Shown in pieces: positions 39,842 to 47,659 of a stretch of DNA of 64,000 nucleotides. Location: NCBI RefSeq assembly GCF_014206815.1, contig NZ_JACHNP010000002.1, forward strand, positions 248,001 through 312,000. Direction: 5' to 3'. The translations under genes were made by a program, and so were the position numbers. The first letter of the stretch is position 1; each line of letters starts with the position of its first letter. Under the pieces are notes generated by a model. The model worked only from the letters and a program-made list of their open reading frames with translations. It was not told the DNA's origin and searched no databases. This DNA comes from Xanthomonas sp. F10 (GTDB taxonomy: Bacteria > Pseudomonadota > Gammaproteobacteria > Xanthomonadales > Xanthomonadaceae).

Positions 39842-40249
39842 TTACCGGCAAGTCTCAACGCGATAGGCATCGGTCGTGCAGCGCGTCGTGTTGCCCTTGC
39901 CGTCGTTGCACGTCTTGACACCGAACGCGTCCGTGGTGCAGCGCGTCTGGTTGCCCTGGGTGTCGAGGGTGGTGGTCGTGCCGTAGGCGTCTGTCGTGGT
40001 GCGCGTCATGCTTCCCTCGCTGCCCTGGCACGCCTTGGTGCCGTAAGCGTCGGTGGTGCAGCGCGTCTCGTTGCCCCGGTCGTCACGGGTCGTGGTCGTG
40101 CCATAGGCGTCTGTCGTAGTGCGCGTCATGTTTCCGTCGTCGCCGCTGCACGTCTTCACGCCGAACGCGTCGGTCGTGCAGCGTGTCTCGGCGAATGCGC
40201 TCGACGTTGCCAGCAGTCCAGTAAAAAGTACGAGTGCGGCCGTCTTCAT
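39842..40249 (-). CDS. exported protein made of 20-residue TDAYG repeats
   Basis: A 135-residue protein: a 20-residue signal peptide (MKTAALVLFTGLLATSSAFA) and then nothing but repeats. The unit is 20 residues, alternating a cysteine form (TRCTTDAFGVKTCxGxxGN) with a cysteine-free form (TRTTTDAYGTTTTxDxxGN), so the higher-order period is 40 residues or 120 bases. Two full 40-residue units and a shorter third (both halves cysteine-bearing) give eight cysteines, each odd unit having one C-x9-C pair. This suggests a small disulfide-laddered beta-solenoid outside the cytoplasm. I know of no assigned function. It is convergent with the oxidoreductase gene. Confidence 0.85.
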   Translation of the reverse strand: MKTAALVLFTGLLATSSAFAETRCTTDAFGVKTCSGDDGNMTRTTTDAYGTTTTRDDRGNETRCTTDAYGTKACQGSEGSMTRTTTDAYGTTTTLDTQGNQTRCTTDAFGVKTCNDGKGNTTRCTTDAYRVETCR

Positions 40250-40731
40250 TAAACCCCTGAGTGTGTGTAGCGATCCAGCGCTTGCCAGTGTAGCCGTTGA
40301 TCGTCAGTCAGGCCGGGCGCTCTCTCGCCTTTGATCGCCCCTCGTCGCGAGGTTCAGCGTCATCCCTTTTCGTACTCAACGTAACGCGATCGATGCTGGA
40401 TCGGATGTCGATCCGCAGAGGACTGTTGCGCAGCAGCATGCAACTCTTCAGAAGGCGTGTTACTTCTAGCTCAGTTGGATCGATCCAAAGCCATTGATGC
40501 AGCGCATCCTTGGGGGAGATGGCGGGTAGGGATCGCGTGCAACGAGTTGCTGACGCCTGCTCTCCTCCGCATGCATCTGCGGTCGTGAAGCCTGATTAGC
40601 GGCCGACTCGCGCGGCGACCCCCGGGACGATCCGGTCCACGTTGCGCGCATTCGCTGTGCGCCGTTACCACCGGAAGTGCGTGACGCCACGCGTCGCGGC
40701 ACAACCGATCGAGAGAGTTGGGGAGCCTGTC
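40250..40731. other. regulatory intergenic region upstream of the second GH92 locus
   Basis: About 480 bases between divergent genes, relatively A+T-rich in its first half. It contains the perfect palindrome at 40475-40488 and, near the end, the GGGGAG ribosome-binding site of the GH92 gene. Short open frames here lack support. Confidence 0.55.
40475..40488. promoter_or_regulatory. candidate LacI operator TTGGATCGATCCAA (perfect palindrome)
   Basis: A 14-base perfect palindrome centred on CG, 243 bases before the GH92 start at 40732. Near-copies (12 of 14) are found upstream of the first GH92 gene (18356) and twice upstream of the TonB receptor (44249, 44363), which makes it the best reference site for the set. 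Confidence 0.6.
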
Positions 40732-43700
40732 ATGCCAATCCGTCTGCGCTTCGCGCACCTGCCTGGATCGTCTTGCAGGTGGATGGCGTCGCTCGTTGCC
40801 TCGGCGTTGCTGTGCGCGGGAATTGGCGCGGCATGTGCGGCCGATGCCGACTTTGCGTCCTCGTTCGAGCGCGGCGAAGCTGCGCCAGCGTCGGCGGCGC
40901 AGTCCGACAAAACAGGCGTGAGCGTCGCCATCGGCAAGGGTCCCGAGCAGCCCTACGCGGCCAAGGCCGGCATGGGCTACACCGGGCTGCATGCGCTGCA
41001 CTATCGCGCCAATGCGGCCGGGCGTGCACACCTGTTCGCGGTGGATCTGCCGGTGGGGTCGGAGACAGTGCTGTCGTGGATGGTGCTGCCGGAGATCGTC
41101 GACGGCGATACAGTGGCGTCGACCGGCGTGGCGGTGGATCTGTTGTTCGACGACGGGCGCCGCTTGTCCGAGTTGGGCGTGGAGGATCAGCACGGAGCGC
41201 CAGTCAGTGCGGCGGGGCAGGCGGCGTCGAAGACGCTGTATCCGCAGCAGTGGGCGCTCAAGCAGGTGCGGCTGGGTGAGGTGGCGACCTTGCGCGGCAA
41301 GCGCATCCGCGCGATCGAGCTGCAGGTGCAGCCGGGCGCCGGCAAGCTGGCGTCGGGCTGGATCGACGATGTCGCGGTGCGCCGCGAACCTGCGCCGCAG
41401 GCGGCGCGGCGGCCCAGCGACGAGGTGGTGACCACGCGCGGCACGCAGTCCAACGGCACGTTCTCGCGCGGCAACAACATCCCGGCCACGGCGATGCCGC
41501 ATGGCTTCAATTTCTGGGTGCCGGCGACCGATGCGGGGACGCTGAGCTGGCTGTACCGCTGGAACGAGCAGAACGGCGACGACAACCGGCCGCGGCTGCA
41601 GGCGCTATCGATCAGCCACGAGCCCAGTCCGTGGATGGGCGATCGCCAGACCTTCCAGGTGATGCCCTCGTCCACGCGCGGGGTGCCGGAGGCGGATCGC
41701 AGCAAGCGCGCATTGTCGTTCAGCCACGACCATGAGGAGGCGCGCCCGCATCTGTACCGGGTGGATTTCGACAACGGGATCCGCGCCGAGCTGGCGCCGA
41801 GCGAGCGGGCCGCGATCTTCCGCTTCCGCTTCCCCGAGGGCGGCGATGCCAATCTGCTGTTCGACAATGTCGACGCGCGCGGTGGGCTGACCCTGGATGC
41901 GGCGACGCAGACCCTGCGCGGCTACTCGGACACGCGCAGCGGCCTGTCCAACGGCGCCACGCGGTTGTTCGTGTATGCGCGCTTCGACCGCCCGTGGACC
42001 GCCAGTGGCAAGATCGCCACGGGCCGGCCGACCGGCTATGTGAAGTTCGCGCCGGGCGCGGACCGCATGGTGGTGATGCGCATCGCCACCTCGCTGATCT
42101 CGGTGGAGCAGGCGCAGCGCAATCTGCAGCAGGAGATCGGCGACGCCGGCTTCGAGGTGGTGCAGTCGCGCGCGCAGGACGCGTGGGACGCGCTGCTGGG
42201 CCGGGTGCAGGTGCAAGGCGCCAGCCACGACCAGCGGGTCACGGTGTATTCCAACCTGTACCGGCTGTTCCTGTACCCCAACATCGCCCACGAGAACGTC
42301 GGCGATGCGGCGCATCCCGATTGGCGGCACGCGGACCAGAACAGCTGGTCGAAGGACAACACGGGCGGCGATGCCGAACGCACCGCGGCGCCGATCCTGC
42401 CGGGCAAGGTCTACGTCAACAACGGCTTCTGGGACACTTTCCGCACCAGTTGGCCGGCGTATGCGCTGTTCGCGCCGGAGCAGGCCGGGGCGATGATCGA
42501 TGGTTTCCTGCAGCAGTACCGCGACGGCGGCTGGGTGGCGCGCTGGTCCTCGCCGGGTTATGCGGACCTGATGGTCGGCACCAGTTCCGATGTGGCGTTC
42601 GCCGATGCCTGGCTGAAGGGCGTGCGCGGGTTCGATCCGCACGAGGCCTACGCGGCGGCGCTGCGCAATGCCACGGTGGTGCCGCCGGTGTCGAATGTGG
42701 GCCGCAAGGGCCTGGCGCGTTCGATGTATCGCGGCTACGCGGCCAACGACGTGCACGAGGGGCTGTCGTGGACGCTGGAGGGCGCGCTCAACGATTTCGG
42801 CCTGGCGCAGATGGCGCAGGCGCTGGCGGATCAGGAACAGGATGAGCAGCAGGCACAGCGCTACCGCGAGGAAGCCGAGTACTTCCAGGCACGCGCGACC
42901 GATTATGTGTACCTGTTCGATCCGGCGACCCGCTTCTTCCGTGGGCGCACGCCGGCCGGCCAGTGGAGCACCGCTGCGTCCAAGTTCGATCCGCGCGTGT
43001 GGGGCGGCGACTACACCGAGGCCAATGCCTGGACCTTCGCCTTCACCACGCCGCACGACGCCACCGGCCTGGCCACGCTGCTGGGCGGCGAGGACGCCAT
43101 GGCCGCGCGCTTGGACGAACTCTTCGCCACGCCGGAGACCGCGGACAAGCGCTTTGCCGGCAGCTACCGCGGCGTCATCCACGAGATGACCGAGGCGCGC
43201 GACGTGCGCATGGGCATGTACGCGCACAGCAACCAGCCCTCGCACCATCTGCCGTGGATGTACGTGGCGGCGCGGCAACCGTGGAAGACCCAGCGTCTCA
43301 CCCGCGAGGTGCTGCGTCGGCTGTACCTGGGCAGCGAGATCGGCCAGGGCTATCCGGGCGACGAGGACAACGGCGAAATGTCGGCGTGGTACCTGTTCGC
43401 CATGCTCGGGCTGTATCCGCTGCGGATGGGCGCGCCGGAGTACGTGATCGGCTCGCCGGCGTTCCCGCGCGCCGAGGTCGACCTCGGCAACGGCCGCAAG
43501 TTGGTGGTGATCGCGCGCAACAACAGTGCGCGCAACGTGTACGTGCAGTCGCTCACGCTCAACGGCAAGCCTTGGAACAAGGCCTGGCTGCGCCACCAGG
43601 ACATCGCCGACGGCGCCACGCTGGAGTTCGTGATGGGCGCGACGCCCTCGCGCTGGGGCAGCGGTGCCGATGCGCTGCCGCCGTCGCTGACGCCGCCGGG

Positions 43701-44124
43701 CAACGCGCCGCGTGGGCTGGAGGATGTGGCGTCGCAGGCCGTGGCGGTGTCGTTGCAAGGGCAGCCCAAGGCCGCGGCCTTGATCGACGACGATGCGGCG
43801 ACGGCGCTGCCGCTGCCGGCCGGTGCCAGCGTCGATCTGCGCTTCGCGACGCCGCAGCGCGCCACGCACTACACGCTGACCAGTGGCGACGCTGCCTTGT
43901 CTGGCCTGGCGTGGACGCTGGAAGCGCGCAACGGCGACGGCGCGTGGACCACGCTGGACCAGCGGCGCGAACAGCGCTTCGCCTGGGCGCGGCAATTGCG
44001 GCCGTTCCGCATCGCCAAGCCCGGCGCCTACAGCGCCTATCGGCTGCGCATCGACGCGGGCGAAGCCGTTTCGCTCGCCGAGATCGAACTGCTGCAGCCA
44101 GCGACACGGAAGGCCGTGCCGTGA
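40732..44124 (+). CDS. large exported GH92 protein with Gln at the general-acid position
   Basis: A 1130-residue exported protein. The signal peptide (MASLVASALLCAGIGAACAA within the first 40 residues) is followed by a beta-rich module (about 45-230), the GH92 N-domain (TRGTQSNGTFSRGNNIPATA) and catalytic domain (to about 1000), then a discoidin-like F5/8C module (ATHYTLTSGDAALSGLAWTL). The usual NEPSHH is here HSNQPSHH with Gln835; GDEDNGEMSAWY keeps the acidic region. ATG 40732 follows GGGGAG. In the characterised GH92 mannose-1-phosphate uncapping enzyme the acid Glu is also Gln, so phosphomannosyl glycans are a possible substrate. Confidence 0.9.
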   Translation: MPIRLRFAHLPGSSCRWMASLVASALLCAGIGAACAADADFASSFERGEAAPASAAQSDKTGVSVAIGKGPEQPYAAKAGMGYTGLHALHYRANAAGRAHLFAVDLPVGSETVLSWMVLPEIVDGDTVASTGVAVDLLFDDGRRLSELGVEDQHGAPVSAAGQAASKTLYPQQWALKQVRLGEVATLRGKRIRAIELQVQPGAGKLASGWIDDVAVRREPAPQAARRPSDEVVTTRGTQSNGTFSRGNNIPATAMPHGFNFWVPATDAGTLSWLYRWNEQNGDDNRPRLQALSISHEPSPWMGDRQTFQVMPSSTRGVPEADRSKRALSFSHDHEEARPHLYRVDFDNGIRAELAPSERAAIFRFRFPEGGDANLLFDNVDARGGLTLDAATQTLRGYSDTRSGLSNGATRLFVYARFDRPWTASGKIATGRPTGYVKFAPGADRMVVMRIATSLISVEQAQRNLQQEIGDAGFEVVQSRAQDAWDALLGRVQVQGASHDQRVTVYSNLYRLFLYPNIAHENVGDAAHPDWRHADQNSWSKDNTGGDAERTAAPILPGKVYVNNGFWDTFRTSWPAYALFAPEQAGAMIDGFLQQYRDGGWVARWSSPGYADLMVGTSSDVAFADAWLKGVRGFDPHEAYAAALRNATVVPPVSNVGRKGLARSMYRGYAANDVHEGLSWTLEGALNDFGLAQMAQALADQEQDEQQAQRYREEAEYFQARATDYVYLFDPATRFFRGRTPAGQWSTAASKFDPRVWGGDYTEANAWTFAFTTPHDATGLATLLGGEDAMAARLDELFATPETADKRFAGSYRGVIHEMTEARDVRMGMYAHSNQPSHHLPWMYVAARQPWKTQRLTREVLRRLYLGSEIGQGYPGDEDNGEMSAWYLFAMLGLYPLRMGAPEYVIGSPAFPRAEVDLGNGRKLVVIARNNSARNVYVQSLTLNGKPWNKAWLRHQDIADGATLEFVMGATPSRWGSGADALPPSLTPPGNAPRGLEDVASQAVAVSLQGQPKAAALIDDDAATALPLPAGASVDLRFATPQRATHYTLTSGDAALSGLAWTLEARNGDGAWTTLDQRREQRFAWARQLRPFRIAKPGAYSAYRLRIDAGEAVSLAEIELLQPATRKAVP

Positions 44125-44248
44125 GGCGGCCGCAACGTGGCGCATGCGCATCGCTGCGCCCACGATGCAGACGACACCCCACGCCCTAGACCTGTTGCGC
44201 GGCAGCATGCGTTGCAGGGAAGGCTGTGGTACTTAGGTTTCCACTGCA

Positions 44249-44262
44249 TTAGAACGATCCAA
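44249..44262. promoter_or_regulatory. candidate LacI operator TTAGAACGATCCAA
   Basis: 12 of 14 matches to TTGGATCGATCCAA; about 155 bases before the TonB-dependent receptor start. With the site at 44363 it forms a pair whose centres are 114 bases apart. Confidence 0.5.
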
Positions 44263-44362
44263 TTCAGTTGTGCAGGACAGAGGGGGAAGGACCGCAAGAC
44301 CGGCTCGCCGCAACGGCGCCGGACGTTTTCGTGTCACATCGCGCGGAGTTCTTGCCCGATCG

Positions 44363-44376
44363 TTGGATCGATAGAA
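44363..44376. promoter_or_regulatory. candidate LacI operator TTGGATCGATAGAA
   Basis: 12 of 14 matches to the perfect palindrome, with the TTGGATCG half intact; 41 bases before the receptor start, in the position expected for a repressor acting on its leader or promoter. Confidence 0.5.
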
Positions 44377-44417
44377 ACCCGCCGCAGCCGATCAATCTTT
44401 GGGAGAGGATGATTGAA

Positions 44418-47400
44418 ATGAACTGCATGCCATCCGCACGCAATCGCAGCACGCTGTCCGCCGGTATCGCCGTCGCCTTGTTCGCCAGCGCCGCCTCCAC
44501 AACCGCGTTCGCCCAGCAGGCCGACGGCACGCCGGCCCCCGCGGGCCAGGCCGAAGTGCAGGCCACCGACCTGGACGTGGTGACGGTGACCGGCTATCGC
44601 TACGCGATCGAGAAGAGCCTGGAGCAGAAGCGCAACGCCAACGCCGTGGTCGATGTGATCACCGCCGAGGATGTGGGCAAGTTCCCCGACAAGAACGTGG
44701 CCGACGCGCTGCAGCGCGTGCCCGGCGTGGTCATCACCCGCGACGGCGGCGAGGGCAAGAACGTCAGCGTGCGTGGCCTGTCCTCGGAGCTGGTGCTGAC
44801 CGAATTGAACGGCAACTACATCGCCACCGCCGAGTCCAACGGCGACCCGACGCGCTCGTTCAACTACACGCTGCTGCCGTCGAACCTGCTGGGCAGCGCC
44901 GAGCTGTACAAGACGCCGGAGGCGCGCATCGACGAAGGCGGCATCGGCGGCACGGTGATCCTGCAGACGCGGCGCCCGCTGGAGCTGGAGCCCAATTCCG
45001 GCTTTGTCTCCGCCGAGGGCGTGTGGTCGGACAGCAGCAAGAAGACCGACGGCCAGTTCTCCGGCTCGTACTCGTGGCACGACCAGGACAACCGTTTCGG
45101 CGTGTTCGTGGGGTACACGCAGCAGAAGCGCACGGCGCGCACGCTAGATGCCAGCACCGAAAACTGGCAGTGGTACGGGCGCGACGAAGGTGGCCGCGCG
45201 TTCGACGTCAACGGCAAACCCTCGGACTTCAACGCCATCTGGGGTGGCGCTCCCGGCTTCTGGGACCAGAACGGAAGGTACTACACCGGTTTCATGATGC
45301 CGACGGCGGTCGCGCTGGAAGCCAAGCGCGAGGAGCGCGAGCGCAAGGGCGGCCAGCTGACCTTCCAGTTCAAGCCGACCGACGACCTGACCCTGACCGC
45401 GAACTACTTCCGCTTCGACCTGTCGCAGAACTCGCAGACCAACACCATCAAGATTCCCGAGTGGAACATTGCGCGTTCTTCCGGCGACGGCAACTGGCGC
45501 GGCGGCCGCCTGCTCGACGGTCTGCAGTTCGATCCCAGCGGCACGATCGTCACCGGCGCCAACTACAGCCTGCATCCAGGCAAGGCCTACTACTGCAGCG
45601 AGGCCCAGGCCGCCGCGGCTGGTCTGCCGCCGGGCGGCTGGGGTTCGGACGACTGTACGGTGCCGACGCCGCAGATCACCGGCAGCTACAACATCGAAAA
45701 ATCGCTGTCGCAGACGGTGGACCTGGGTGGCGAATGGCGTGGCGAGAAGGTGGACGTGTCGTTCAAGGCCGGTCGCACCTGGGCCAAGGGTGGGCCGGAA
45801 CTGCAGTTCTCCCTGCCGATCAAGCCGCGCCGCCAGAACGCCGACGGCAGCTGGAGCAATGGCAATTTCGCCAGCGCCTGGGATCTGACCGGCACGCCGT
45901 CGATGACGTTCTCGCCGGAGCTGATGCAGAACCTGCGCGACGGCATCCTGCAGGTCGACCTTGGCTCGACCGGCTCGTCCTGGACCCGCAACACCAACCA
46001 GCAGCAGTACGCGCAGATCGATACCACCTGGCATATCGACGGCGCGTTCTTCGACTCGCTGCAGTTCGGGCTCAAGCGGCGCGACGGCGGCGTCCACCGC
46101 AACACCGGCAACAACTACTGGGTGTGCCCGGGCACCGACCCGAGCGACTACAACAACCGCTACTGGAACGGGCGCTGCAATGCCCTGGCCACGCAGTTCT
46201 CGCCGGATCTGCTGTTCCCGCTGGACAACCTGGCCGGCGGGGTCAGGTCCAGCGCGTTCCCGGCGATCAACTTCCCTGGCTACATCGGCTACTTGAACAA
46301 CACCTACGGCGCGATGCAGACCCGCAACGAAGACAACTTCGTCTACAACGTCGACGAGAAGATCTATTCGACCTACCTGCAGCTCAACTTCCACACCGAG
46401 CGCCTGCGCGGCAACGTCGGCGTGCGGGTGGCGCGCACCGGCCAGCATGCCGATTCCACCGACAAGGTGACCGCCTACAACGATTACTTCTTCGATGGTG
46501 CCGACGGCAACCCGCTGGCCTGCCAGCAGGGCGCCGCCATGCCCGCCGGCGCGCCGGCCGATACCTACTGCGGCACCGAGGGCTATTGGCGGCTGTCGGA
46601 CACCGAACAGCGCACCGAGTCGTTCGTGGTGAGTGCGCTGGACCGCAACTACACCGACGTGCTGCCGAGCTTCAACCTGGCCTACGACCTGACCGAGAAC
46701 CTGCTGCTGCGCGCGGCGGCGTCGAAGGTCATCGCGCGGCCCAGCTACAACGCCATCGCCGCGCCCGGCAGCCTGGAGTACTACAGCCCCGAGTACGTCG
46801 CCGACCGGCGCCTGACTGGCGGCGCCAGCGAGCAGGGCTGGTACGGCTCGGGCAGCAACAAGAACCTGGAGCCGTACAAGGCCACCCAGTTCGACCTGGG
46901 GCTGGAGTGGTACTTCCTGCCGGGCTCGGTGGCGGGCGTGGGGCTGTTCCGCAAGAACGTGGAGAACTTCTCGGTCGACGTGGTCAGCGACGTCAACATG
47001 CTGATCAACGGCCAGACGATCACGGTGCAGAACTACAGCACCAAGGCCGGCGGCCAGGATGCGGTGTCGCAGGGCGTGGAGCTGTATGCGCAGCACACGT
47101 TGCCGTCCGGCCTCGGCGTGCAGTTCAACTACACCTACAACGATGCCAGCAAGGCGGCGGTGCGGCTGGAGGACGGGACCGAGGTCGGCAAGACCGCGAT
47201 GCCGGGCAGCGCCAAGAATCAGACCAACCTCACCGTGTTCTACGAGACCGACCGCCTGCTGCTGCGCGCCTCGTACAACCGCCGCGGCGAGCTGGTGCAA
47301 GGCCTGGTCAACGGGCTGAACGTGTACGAAGAGCCGTACTACCAGATCGATGTCAACGCGGCATACAACATCACCCCGGCACTCAGCCTCACCGCTTCGG

Positions 47401-47519
47401 TACTGAACCTGACCAAGCAGGAGTCGCGCCAGCACCTGGGCGACGACACCCGGGCGCGCTTCTACACCGGCGGCTACGCCGGGCGGCTGGCGTACCTGGG
47501 GCTGACCTACAAGTTCTAA
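44418..47519 (+). CDS. TonB-dependent outer-membrane receptor (probable mannoside uptake)
   Basis: A 1033-residue TonB-dependent receptor of the Xanthomonas/Caulobacter carbohydrate type. Signal peptide AGIAVALFASAASTTAFAQQ; a TonB-box-like DLDVVTVTG; plug domain from about residue 60 (NAVVDVITAEDVGKFPDKNV, ADALQRVPGVVITRDGG, NVSVRGLSSELVLTELNG); and a 22-strand barrel ending YLGLTYKF with the C-terminal Phe of outer-membrane proteins. Of three nearby ATGs (44409, 44418, 44427), 44418 has GAGG nine bases upstream. It lies between two GH92 genes, the layout of a Xanthomonas carbohydrate-utilisation (CUT) locus, so it probably imports mannosides cut by them. Confidence 0.92.
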   Translation: MNCMPSARNRSTLSAGIAVALFASAASTTAFAQQADGTPAPAGQAEVQATDLDVVTVTGYRYAIEKSLEQKRNANAVVDVITAEDVGKFPDKNVADALQRVPGVVITRDGGEGKNVSVRGLSSELVLTELNGNYIATAESNGDPTRSFNYTLLPSNLLGSAELYKTPEARIDEGGIGGTVILQTRRPLELEPNSGFVSAEGVWSDSSKKTDGQFSGSYSWHDQDNRFGVFVGYTQQKRTARTLDASTENWQWYGRDEGGRAFDVNGKPSDFNAIWGGAPGFWDQNGRYYTGFMMPTAVALEAKREERERKGGQLTFQFKPTDDLTLTANYFRFDLSQNSQTNTIKIPEWNIARSSGDGNWRGGRLLDGLQFDPSGTIVTGANYSLHPGKAYYCSEAQAAAAGLPPGGWGSDDCTVPTPQITGSYNIEKSLSQTVDLGGEWRGEKVDVSFKAGRTWAKGGPELQFSLPIKPRRQNADGSWSNGNFASAWDLTGTPSMTFSPELMQNLRDGILQVDLGSTGSSWTRNTNQQQYAQIDTTWHIDGAFFDSLQFGLKRRDGGVHRNTGNNYWVCPGTDPSDYNNRYWNGRCNALATQFSPDLLFPLDNLAGGVRSSAFPAINFPGYIGYLNNTYGAMQTRNEDNFVYNVDEKIYSTYLQLNFHTERLRGNVGVRVARTGQHADSTDKVTAYNDYFFDGADGNPLACQQGAAMPAGAPADTYCGTEGYWRLSDTEQRTESFVVSALDRNYTDVLPSFNLAYDLTENLLLRAAASKVIARPSYNAIAAPGSLEYYSPEYVADRRLTGGASEQGWYGSGSNKNLEPYKATQFDLGLEWYFLPGSVAGVGLFRKNVENFSVDVVSDVNMLINGQTITVQNYSTKAGGQDAVSQGVELYAQHTLPSGLGVQFNYTYNDASKAAVRLEDGTEVGKTAMPGSAKNQTNLTVFYETDRLLLRASYNRRGELVQGLVNGLNVYEEPYYQIDVNAAYNITPALSLTASVLNLTKQESRQHLGDDTRARFYTGGYAGRLAYLGLTYKF

Positions 47520-47659
47520 GCTGCAACGTGTCGTGCCCATGCCTGCCGCACCGCGGACGGCATGGGCGCGAGGGGCCCGGCGACGGTCGGGCCGCTGCTT
47601 TCGTCGTCCACGATCGCGCCGTCGCGCCTGTCGCGGTCGTTCACCACAGGACCCATCGC

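Noticed and set aside
45023..47659. Plus-strand frame continuous with GH92 copy 3 across the TonB receptor
   Set aside because: It is an off-frame reading of the receptor; the signal peptide at 47660 fixes the real start of the GH92 protein.
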